In this document: in pieces, positions 55,091 through 64,000 of the stretch
How positions within the stretch are numbered: position 1 is the first letter of the stretch
Layout: the number at the start of each line of letters is the position of its first letter
Assembly: GCA_000467715.1 (NCBI GenBank)
Contig: AJFK01000620.1
Coordinates: forward strand, 90,747-154,746
Length of the DNA: 64,000 bases
Direction of reading: 5' to 3'
Source of the DNA: Hysterium pulicare CBS 123377
Lineage: Eukaryota; Ascomycota; Dothideomycetes; Hysteriales; Hysteriaceae
The notes under the pieces: generated by a model
Database searches by the model: none
Seen by the model: the letters and a program-made list of their open reading frames with translations, nothing else
Told to the model about the DNA's origin: nothing
Position numbers and translations under genes: made by a program

Positions 55091-57191
55091 TCATCTGCCT
55101 GCTTTCTTCAAAGCCTCATCATCCGGCCTTTTCAGCTCGACTTGCGGCATCAGTAAAAAGGCCAGCACAAACGCGACAGCTGCAAGCGATGCTCCGATTA
55201 TGAAGACAATGCGAAACCCCTTTCTATATGCCGGGATGAGTATCCTACGAATCTCGTCTGCTTCTGACGCTGGAAGAGAGGAGAGATAACGCTGAGGACC
55301 ACTCATGAGTGACTTGGATTCCTCCAAATTGAGAGACAGGACTGAAAGAGAGGCAGAGACGATGTTGTTACTGTTTATATGATCAGCATTTGCTTCGCCG
55401 GATCTCTGGTCGATATTGGGGTCATATTACATAATCGTTCCAGATATTGCGAGGCCTAATGTTCCCCCCAGATTCCTGACGAAACTGCTTGACTTTAGCT
55501 TTCTGGGGCCGCCGAGCCTATGGAAATACTATCTTACTTCCGAAACGAAGTTACGACCGCCATTTCTCGTCGTTCGACCCCGGCTTGGATGGCGATGAGC
55601 GCTCTCGCCTGCATGTCAGCGACGATTGACCGAACAAGGACCGGCGTACTCACGGTTGTAAGGTATTTCCCACACCACAACCGGTCAATATAGCATACCC
55701 AATCTGTTTCCCAATTCCCGAGTTCTCGTCAAGTGTCGAAAACAATCCTAAGCCGACTGCCCACGCGACCCACCCAAACAAAATGCATTCTCGGTAACGA
55801 CCTAGCCAAGTAACAATGAGGCCTGACAATGTACTATTTACGGCTAGAAGATGTCAGCATGTGTCCCTTTTATTGAACACCAGGTTCAGTACTCTGCACA
55901 AGCGTGATAGGAAGCAGTAAAGCTCCGGATTTAACCGCCGAGTATCCGTACACCAGCTGATAGAAGGTTGGAATGTAGTAAATCTGGACCAGAAAATTCC
56001 AACCATTGATGGCCATGGTAAAACAGGCGCCATTGACGAGCCCTTTTTTGATAATGTGCACTAACTTCTCTTAGCCATCATCATCGTCATGCAGATCAGA
56101 CACTCACTCGGTACAAGCGGGTATCTGGACCCTCTCCATTGCCAAATAACGAAGGCGACTGAGACCACAGACCCTATCATAAGCGTGATAATGACATGGA
56201 CAGAGTTCCAAGGATAGTCGGCGCCTCCCCACGTCAGTCCAAGCAAGAACACAGCGGTCCCCGCAAGGGCCAGCAGAACGCCAACCATGTCCACAGCTTT
56301 GAGTTTTCTTTTATGCTCAGCAATGCCATCATATCAGCCGAAAGACTTACAGTTTCCAATTGCCCTTAACCTTCCTCAGCGGCATTATAAAGAAAACACA
56401 AGAAGTTGTTAAAAGCGTTAAGGGGATATTGAGACGAAATATCCATCTCCAAGAATCTTTCGATTGAGATGAGAGAGCGCCACCAATCACGGGGCCAATC
56501 CCATTTGCGAGTGCCACGACTGATCCCTATGCTCTGGATCAGAAAAGGCTGCATGGATACGAATGAAACTTACTAATATTCCTTGATACTTTCCCCTCTC
56601 TCTTAGTGGAACTACATCGCTCACGATCATTTGCGCAACGGTCATGAGGCCACCTCCTCCGACACCCGTGAATGCCCGAAAGACGATGAGTTGCGTCGCC
56701 GACTTAGCAAGCGATGATGCTAAAGAACCGATGAAGAAGATGGCGAGCCCGAAAAGCAGTATTACCTTTCGCGACCAGATGTCAGAAAGCCGTCCGTACA
56801 ACAGCTGGAAGCATGTCGAAGTACTGTCCTAGACTTAGCGTAACTCTGTATCGGCAAGAGAAGTCGTACACAAAGTAACCTCCGGCTATCCATGCCGTTT
56901 GGTTTGAGGCATGCAGGGCATTTCCTACAATCGAAAGACTGGCAGCAAGCGTTGTCTGATCCATCAAAGCCAGAAGATCGACGCTTGCACATGCCAAAAA
57001 TATCTAAGCACTTTAGCCAACATCCGTAGTACGAACAAGAGAGAGAGCTCACCTACCATGATAATCTTACGCCTCGAGACATAGTTTGTCTGTTCATTGA
57101 ACATCTGCGTACGGGGCTCTTTGGACTCCTCGCCCGCGACGGGTTCTTGAGCTGAGGCACGCTCAATATCAATACCAGGAGCTTTTTGCAT
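55091..57191 (-). CDS. MFS drug:H+ antiporter, 14-helix DHA2 type
   Basis: Ten exons: 57191-57057, 57003-56872, 56828-56574, 56526-56351, 56307-56108, 56060-55893, 55843-55654, 55603-55538, 55487-55431 and 55370-55091, giving 552 residues. All nine introns are 43-60 nt and keep the frame, so what looks like a frameshifted wreck in single frames reads as one intact transporter. Motif A is YGRLSDIWSRK. Motif C-like GVGGGGLMT and VSDVVPLRERGKYQGILGSVVALANGIGPVIGG are typical of multidrug/toxin-efflux DHA2 pumps. About 14 helices are expected in the plasma membrane. The 43-nt introns use weak signals (GTGTAC; AAG acceptors) and are the least certain joins. Divergent from the cysteine-synthase fusion gene; substrate unknown. 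Confidence 0.85.
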
Positions 57192-58091
57192 TCCTAGCGA
57201 CAGTAAGATGAAAGCTGGGACAAAACAATTTATGGATGTCGTAATGTCTACATGACGACCACGAAAGTGCAAGAAAGATTCCCTTATACTCTTTGGATGG
57301 GTGTGCTCGCCGCTCCGGATCTCGCTCATTGATCTGCCGGTACATTATCACTAACTTGCCAACCTGCTCCCTCGGGAGTTTTGCGACGTCTGAACCCCGG
57401 AACTTGAAGTGGCCCCTGCTTAGATTGCTCTGCATGACCGAGGGCGAGATCAACATGGATTTCTGATAATGTGCTTAAAAGAGCTCAAACATAGCACCTT
57501 CTCTCTCACTCCTTCAATCGATCGTAACTTGAGAACGGCTACAAGCTCCCTTCCCGCCATGGATTAGGATGGTATGATCATTTCTAGCATCTACCTCATC
57601 AGGCACATCAACCTACTCCAAAGTTCCTCTTTCCCGACCTAGCCTTAGCCCCTGGGCGGACATAGGTCGAATTTCGCGACGAAGCTGCAAGCTACTGACG
57701 GGAGCATCGGTCCGCATGGACCTAACTTTCGCACAATCTCCGCCTGTGTGGCAGTTTCATCGTACCGTAGTGGCACTCACTGCTGCGGGCGTCGATGCCA
57801 CTAGTCAACCTAACTAGTTCACTTGCTCAAGACACCTGTAATGGAGGTTTGCAATGAGCCCAGCATTTGGTCTGACCGCCCACCATGTACCGGTGGGATC
57901 GTCTTTCCAAATTGCCATCCTTGGCCACGAACTCGACTTTGCTTGAGATCGCATAAGAAGAGCAATGGAACCGATCTACAGAGCCTATATTCTTCTTCGA
58001 CCGTCACCAGCCTTCTTAGCAATAAGGTTTCCTCGACTCTTGAGCTTACTCTCCGGCGCTTCTTAGTAACTACCGCGAACGGCTTTTCTTC
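57192..58091. other. divergent promoter region
   Basis: 0.9 kb between the divergent efflux pump and cysteine-synthase-like fusion genes. ORFs at 57819-58256 (both strands) overlap the fusion gene's 5' end and are shadows or leader sequence. Confidence 0.4.
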
Positions 58092-59692
58092 ATGGCCAAC
58101 CTCAATCCCCACAACGTTTATGCAGGACCGGACTCCCTGAAGGAGTATTTTGATCCGGACTACCAACCCCCTCTTCCTCTTGTCGAGCTTCCTGAGTCGC
58201 TCAATCCGTACCGAAGAAGCAATGTTCGCATTTACGCGAAGATGATGACGATGCATCCAGCAAACAACGTAAAAGCCATGCCGGCAATGAACCTTCTACA
58301 ATCCAGCGTTTCGCCAGGTCGAACCAAGACAATTATAGAGTATAGTTCTGGCTCGACGGTTATCTCCATGTCCATGGTTGCTCGAGTCTTCCATGGGTTG
58401 GAAGACACTCGCGCTTTTCTCAGCAATAAAACAAGCCAGGCGAAATTGAAGCTAATGCAATTCTTCGGGCTGAATATCACGCTGTTCGGTGGTCCTTCTC
58501 AACCCGAACCGCTTGATGAGCGCGGAGGAATCCAATGTGCGCGACGGATGGCAGCGGAACGTGATTCCATCATCAACCCGAATCAGTACGAGAATGATGG
58601 AAACTGGAGAGCACACATCCGCTGGACGGGCCCACAGTTGTTCAAGCAGTTGCCTCAGATCAACGTTCTCTGCGCTGGTATGGGCACCTCAGGTACTATG
58701 ACTGGCCTTGGAACTTACTTCAAGGAAGTCAAGCCGTCTATGTTGAGGCTGGCTGTCTGCGCAGCGCCAGGTGATCGCGTGCCAGGCCCTAGATCATATG
58801 CACTTCTGAGGCCGGTGGAGTTCCCATGGCATGCTGCCATTGATGCCATCGAAGAAGTTGGCTCCTACGACTCTTACTCGCTTTCGCTCCATCTTTGCAG
58901 ACAAGGACTTCTTTGCGGTCCTTCTTCCGGCTTCAACCTAAAAGGCCTATATCAATTCATCGAGAAACAGAAAGCTGCAGATAAGCTGCAGGAGTTGGCA
59001 GGCCCGGATGGAGACATTCATTGCGTATTTCTCTGTTGCGACTTACCGTATCAGTACATCGAGGAGTATTTCGAGAAGCTGGAGCCAGAAAAGTTCCACG
59101 CGATCAACAATGAGGTTTGTTCATCCTTCGACCGGCATTCCAGGCTTCTGCTTACTCCTTGTAGAATCTCACAAAGGTAGACCTTTATCGGTATGACGAA
59201 GCATGGGAAAAGGATCCAGCCGCCGCGATTACAGCGTTCGTCGAACCTACAGATCTAACCAACGCTCCTAAATCCACCACAACCATCCTGGATCTTCGCA
59301 AGACCTCCGATTTCATAGCCTGGCATCTGCCTAACACTATCAATGTTCCACTAGAAACACTCGACAGTGAGACGCCGAGTCCCTTCTTCCAGCCCATGAG
59401 CCTCGAAACACAATGGCTTGAGTTAGAGAGCTTGTTCGAGAACGATTCGAATATACAAGAGTTGCGCAGGCAGAGAGTTCTCGTACTGTGCTACAATGGA
59501 GACACGGCGCGTGTTGCAACCAGCGTACTGCGGGCCAAGGGCATCGAAGCGGATAGTGTGAAGGGTGGATTCAATGCGCTAGCGAAATGCTTCCCCGAGA
59601 GACAGTTGCCTTTTCGGATGCAATGTGATTTCGGGGCGACACCCAGCAATAAAGCGGTGATGTCTGTTGCTGTGGGTGAAGTCGTCGAGTAG
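58092..59692 (+). CDS. PLP-dependent cysteine-synthase-like enzyme fused to a rhodanese domain
   Basis: Two exons, 58092-59114 and 59177-59692 (62-nt intron), encode 512 residues. Residues ~20-340 are a fold-type II PLP domain: the Schiff-base lysine is in NNVKAMPAMN (residue ~61), the substrate loop is EYSSGSTVISM, and the phosphate loop is MGTSGTMTGLG. After the splice comes a rhodanese-like domain (~375-505) with TTTILDLRKTSDFIAWHLPNTINVPLE and, at the active-site position, VLVLCYNGDTA, which keeps the catalytic cysteine. Family knowledge: O-acetylserine sulfhydrylases make cysteine; rhodaneses transfer sulfane sulfur. Such fusions could pass sulfur between the two sites (inference). It does not look like cystathionine beta-synthase, as CBS domains are absent. 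Confidence 0.85.
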
Positions 59693-60223
59693 CACTATGG
59701 GACCAGCGTTTGATTGACTACCTATGATATGAATTGATTGGCGTTGTGACTGCCGAGACGGAAAAGTCGCCGGGACCGGGATCGAGATGCTAGCGCAGAT
59801 CGTGCTCAAATCCGCTCGCACTTCAACCACCATGTACAACCTCCCTTCAGTCACACCGTTTTCTTGACACGCAGCAAGGAACCCCCCTACTGCTATCATA
59901 ACCGTTTGCGCTATGGGTCGTGCCTCACGCGAGACTGGGGCGGGCCGCTGTCTATTTCAAAATTGTCTCTCCCCGGTGTCTGGTTGAAACTTGCTCAAAT
60001 GTGAGCATGTCTACATGGACCCTTACATAAGATAATCGATTTGGCCGACATGACTCCGGCACATATGCATTGCAGCCTCCCCTCCGGCTTTGTTCTTGTG
60101 GACCGTAGCGAAAGTTGCCGTCTCGTCACCGCTTTTGAATTGTTCATCGTTGGGCAGTCTCTGGATCCATTGCTATCTGGCCATCCACAATTCGACCATT
60201 CTTTGAGTTGATTCGGAAAAGTC
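59693..60223. other. intergenic region
   Basis: 0.53 kb between the fusion gene and the ferric reductase, both plus strand. No feature recognised. Confidence 0.4.
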
Positions 60224-62367
60224 ATGAATGGCATGGACACCAGTTCGAGCCTCCCATGTCTCGACTCTCCTATCATGCTTCACTCTTCACGAGCCGACAC
60301 CTGCAAGCTGTCCAACTCCCAATGTGAATATCGCCACGGGCATTGGAGATACTGGTACGTTAATGGCGATTTCTAATCCCATCTTCTCCGCATCCCTAAT
60401 CAATCCTCGTAGGTATCAATCGGACCATGTATATGGCCATGCAACGGTATATTTCATGTGCGTAATTATTGGGGTTTTTACATTAGTAAATCTCGTACCC
60501 CGATATGCGCCGGCAACTATTTCTCGAAAGACACCTTGGCGGAAACTACAAGCTTCCATGCGGTATATTTCTTACAAAGGCTTTCATATCAACTTCTTCC
60601 ACTGGTCTCCCCCATCGATTGGCATCATTCTGCTCGGTCTAGCTGGCTCAATATATTTCTTTGGTAATTTTCTACCCACCTGAAGAAGTTGGATATCCCT
60701 TGTTGACACTTTTCAGGTCTTACTCTAGGTCCAAAGCCTTATTACTGGCCGAATACGAGGGATGGAAAGGTTAGCTTTGGTAGTTCTCCCCCACTTGCCA
60801 CGAGGGCTGGGTGGATGGGCGTAGCCTTGCTTCCATTCGTCATGTATGCCGACTCGCAAGGACCTCTACCTTTGGTCAATGATTGACGCGTGCAGAGCTC
60901 TTTCCGTCAAAGCCAACATGATCTCTGCCTTGACTGGCATTTCCTACGAAAGGCTTCAGGTAGGACCATTACGTCTTTCGAGCTTGAATGCCTTAAATGA
61001 ATTGTCATAGGTTTTCCATCACTGGACTAGTTACGCCATGTTTGTTCTCGCTCTCGTGCACACTTTCCCTTTCATCGTCTATCACATATGGAAGGGGGAC
61101 ATGATGAAGCAATGGTCAACATCAATTGTATATTGGACTGGAGTTGCAGCACTGATTCCTCAAGCCTGGTTAACCTTTATGTCTTTTGCGCCAATCAGGT
61201 CAGTAAACCTATCCCCGAGAAGTTTGAACCTTCCGTGTGAATGGTTCACTGATGATCACCGCAGAAACCGCTATTACGAGTTCTTCAAAGCAACTCATAT
61301 GATCATTGCGCTATTCTTTATTCTCATGTTTTTCTTCCACTGTGACTTCCGCCTTACCTCTTGGGACTACTTCATCGCCACCGGCATCCTCTATTTTCTT
61401 TCTCTCGGCTACGCATCATTCAAAACGTACCTCCTTCACGGCCTCCGTTCAGCATCGGTTGAACGTCTACCTTGTGGCTTGGTGAAGATATCCGTGGACA
61501 TGGGAAAGACGACCTGGAAGCCTGGGCAACACGTTTTCTTAAGATTCCTAACACCTTCCGTTCATGGTTTCACCGCTCATCCGTTTACTATTTGCTCGCT
61601 CCCTCAACAGGAGAAGAATGAAATGACCTTTTACGTTAAGCCTCGGGGTGGTTTTACAGGCCGTCTAGCTAGATTTGGGGGGAAGAAGCATTGCGGTATC
61701 GTTAAGGTTCTCGTGGAAGGCCCATACGGTGGTCTAGGAGGCAGCGGAAGCTTCGCAAGATTCGACGACGCCATTGTCACTGGTGGTGGATCAGGTGCAG
61801 GGTTCACGCTTCCCATTATCGAAGATATTCTCAGAAATGGACAAAATAACGGTAAGCGGGAATCTAGTCTCAGCATTGTTCTCGCGACCCCAAGCCACAC
61901 GGTTGCAGATTGGTACAGATCAGAACTTGAAAGTCTCTTTCTACATTACGGCATTGACAAGGATACTTCGAATCGCATTTCTGCTGCCATTCATATCAGT
62001 GGACTCGCTTCTAACTCCGATGTGGACATCCTTCAGGATGATGAGAAGGCCGACCGCACATCCATCATTCATGTGGCGCCCCCGTCTCCGGCGTCGAGCC
62101 ATCATATCGTCAATGCGATTGGACGGCCGAATCTTCCAGCCTTCATTAGGGAGAAGACGCAGAGGAAGGCAGATAAGAGTGTTGGGATTGCTGTGTGTGG
62201 ACCTTCGGCGATGTTGCAGGATGTGCGGAATGCAGCAGCGGAGGCACAATTGAGGGCGTTAAAAGGCGAGGTTGGAGAGGTGTATATGCATGCGGAACAT
62301 TTTGGGTAAGTTCACGCACGTTTCTCCTACCTACTTTGATGTAGTGCTAACGTGTTTTAGTTGGTGA
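60224..62367 (+). CDS. ferric/cupric-chelate reductase (FRE family)
   Basis: Seven exons: 60224-60354, 60413-60663, 60717-60843, 60896-60959, 61011-61198, 61265-62305 and 62361-62367, giving 602 residues. Intron 5 (61199-61264, 66 nt, GTCAGT..CGCAG) is stop-free and a multiple of three; removing it restores SFAPIRNRYYEFFKATH. The final exon is 7 nt and supplies the usual terminal HFGW. The ferric reductase membrane domain has paired heme histidines in VFHHWTSYAMFVLALVHTF and FFKATHMIIALFFILMFFFH; the FAD site is HPFTICS and the NADPH site is GGGSGAGF. Role: plasma-membrane electron transfer from cytosolic NADPH to extracellular Fe(III), for iron uptake. The start may be 60224 or 60233. No ferroxidase or permease neighbour is seen. 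Confidence 0.88.
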
Positions 62368-62888
62368 TATCTATTTCCTCATTCCTGTCATGATCAATAC
62401 TTTACAATGTATCTACATCGTCTTCGCGCATATCGGCACGTAGGTATCAGGATTCGTCGTTGGAAAGAACGGGTCTACATCTACCATATTCTTTACCACC
62501 AGCCTACAAAGCAAATTTAGACTCGGTACAAGGCGCTAAAGCAAGGTGCCGTCCTTGAGCATAATTGGAAAGTAACAGTGTAGGATGGGATCAATTCATA
62601 CTTGTATGGCCATGGAAGTCCGGTTTACGACGTCCGTCGTATGACGAATGATAGCACCCACTATCCGCCTCCCTACGTGAGGATTTGGAAGATACCTTCA
62701 CCCATGCTCTCAGCCTACATGATTGTTTCTTTCGCGTGAAATGGTTGCTACGGGCCCGTTTCATCTTGATTGCGCTCTGTCTTTAGCTAGAACCAATTCC
62801 TACATAAGCTGCCCATAATGTTCCATCCCTGGTTGTCTCTCTATTTCCATCCACCACCATCAACCACAGGCAAACGAACCCCTCCGTA
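62368..62888. other. intergenic region with repeat copy
   Basis: 0.52 kb between the ferric reductase and the F-box relic; apart from the repeat copy nothing is recognised. Confidence 0.4.
62442..62614 (+). repeat. dispersed repeat, copy 2
   Basis: Diverged counterpart of 44030-44202, same orientation, lying just after the ferric reductase. Shared order of words: AGGT.TCA..ATT, TACAAA, CGG.ACAAGGCG, TGCCGTC, TTGGAAAGT, ATGGCC. Confidence 0.6.
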
Positions 62889-63934
62889 ATGTCTTCCCCA
62901 CCTTTCGCCCTCAGACTCGAAGCCCTCCCCAACGAACTCCTATTAAAAAGTTTCGGCTACCTATTGAGACCCAATATTCAAGCACTACGTCTTGTGTCGG
63001 CACGCTTCTGCGATCTCAGCTCTCCCTTGTTGATTCAGTTGTGGTCCGCAAAACATCCAAGTCCCTCACCAGCTTTGAAAACCTATGCCAACATCCCACA
63101 TTCCAGAAGACTATTAATGCGGTCACCATAAACATCGGCTATTTCGAAAGAACAGTCGCTGCGTATCCGGGGACGTTTTCTCGTATGGCAATGGCCCATT
63201 TCGAACAAAACGAGTCTGACACGCCTGTTCATTCCATCTTCAAGGAATGGCGGCCCATGTCTTCTTTCGATTCTATCGTCGAAGAGTGGAGGCCTATGTC
63301 TCTTTTTCTTCGCAATCCCCATGCCCAAAAAACCTTTCCTAGAGGCGGGATGTGCGGAGAACGACACAGAGATGCAGAAACTGCTCGTGAATGCATTCGG
63401 GAAGTATCTTGAGCGCAGTTCAGACCAGAAAACGTCGAGGATGGCATGGACCACATTCATCGTGTTGGGAAAGGCTTCGCACAGCTTTAAAATATGGAGA
63501 CGATTGTAGTGGAGGACGTGGATCGAGCTCCGGATTATTTGCATTGGAATGAAGCTCTGTAGGGCCGTGTTGTCTACACGATGTTGGATCATATCGACTG
63601 GAAGTAGGGGACACCTTATCGGCCGCCGATGAATCCTGAGTCAGCACACGACCTGCCTCAGCTCTTTCAGGGCTTGGTGAGCTCTCCGATAAGGCCTAAA
63701 GCATTCGCCTTCAACGTTACGGCACCGTCCGATTTTCAGGATCTCCCAGACATGACCGATAGCACCTTCTCCAGCGCTACGCAAGCATTCTTTTCCGAAC
63801 TGCGGGACGTGGCTTTTCGCATCTCGAACTGGGCCCCAAGCTGCCAATTACCGGGAATGTTGCTAGTGGGTCCAGTCTTACTATTTCCGAGAAGTGTATC
63901 AATAGACCCAATTAGAAATCTGTCCACTTTCTAG
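62889..63934 (+). pseudogene. F-box protein gene, decayed
   Basis: Starts with a clear F-box: LEALPNELLLKSFGYL and IQALRLVSARFCDLSSPLL (residues ~10-55). Near 63015 the frame shifts, and the chain continues in another frame as VVVRKTSKSLTSFENLCQHPTF. That frame is protein-like to 63934 (for example DLPQLFQGLVSSPIRPKAFAF) but is cut by stops at 63410, 63488, 63560 and 63605. The stops are TGA, TAA, TAG and TAG, each one C-to-T change from CGA, CAA, CAG and CAG. There is also an internal near-repeat, EWRPMSSF / EWRPMSLF. Live relatives would bind SKP1 in SCF ubiquitin ligases. This copy cannot make a full protein unless the stops lie in introns, for which I see no matching sites. Confidence 0.7.
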
Positions 63935-64000
63935 CCCCTGAACACGTTATCGTTCATAAATGGTTAGCGGGAGGTGGCTGCAGTGGCTCCCTTTGCCCTT

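Noticed and set aside
55000-62400. Secondary-metabolite cluster (efflux pump, PLP enzyme, reductase)
   Set aside because: No polyketide, peptide or terpene synthase, no P450 and no pathway regulator are present; the genes are better explained individually.
1-64000. tRNA or rRNA genes
   Set aside because: I looked by eye for T-loop words and acceptor-stem pairing and found no convincing case; a covariance-model scan would settle it.

Overview
The window is nuclear DNA from a filamentous ascomycete (Pezizomycotina; class not fixed from sequence alone). Reasons: about 25 single-transcript genes on both strands, many short introns (mostly 43-110 nt, GT..CTRAC..YAG type) and typical families: fungal rhodopsin-domain protein, DHA2 efflux pump, GH12, FRE ferric reductase, RRN3, Ctp1 and PPIH-type cyclophilin. 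I found no tRNA, rRNA, intact transposon or CRISPR array. Exon joins were made by hand from splice consensus, reading phase and protein continuity, so each is a prediction.

Left part (1-21.5 kb), mostly housekeeping: two tandem RING-H2 genes (the first cut by the window edge); a secreted L-amino-acid-oxidase-type flavoenzyme divergent from a mitochondrial PPR-like protein; a small KAPPKPQP-repeat protein divergent from a 1246-residue STE20-type kinase; RRN3 (RNA polymerase I factor); a four-exon cyclophilin H divergent from a membrane RING-H2 protein; and a broken GNAT acetyltransferase.

Middle part (22-38 kb): UDP-glucose 6-dehydrogenase, a GH12 beta-glucanase with a hydrophobic C-terminal tail, and a cellulose-synthase-like GT2 enzyme are consecutive recognisable genes, a possible surface beta-glucan locus. 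Then come the mitochondrial citrate carrier, a SnoaL-like protein, a deleted zinc alcohol dehydrogenase relic and a six-exon hydantoinase/oxoprolinase plus DUF917 protein.

Accessory part (38.7-54 kb): a small AT-hook protein and two tandem unfamiliar proteins sharing an RGRxDxxPIWAxRE motif, one with a six-cysteine domain; then a four-helix membrane protein, a seven-exon amino-acid permease with a 20-nt microexon, a nonsense-interrupted GNAT gene, a rhodopsin-domain receptor-like protein and a small helical protein.

Right part (55-64 kb): a ten-exon DHA2 efflux pump divergent from a cysteine-synthase/rhodanese fusion, then a seven-exon ferric reductase and a decayed F-box gene whose stops fit C-to-T mutation. 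A diverged repeat of about 165 bp occurs near 44.1 kb and again near 62.5 kb.

Recurring features: four introns whose lengths are multiples of three and lack stops, so a plain ORF reads through them; several tiny exons; and four or five decayed genes.
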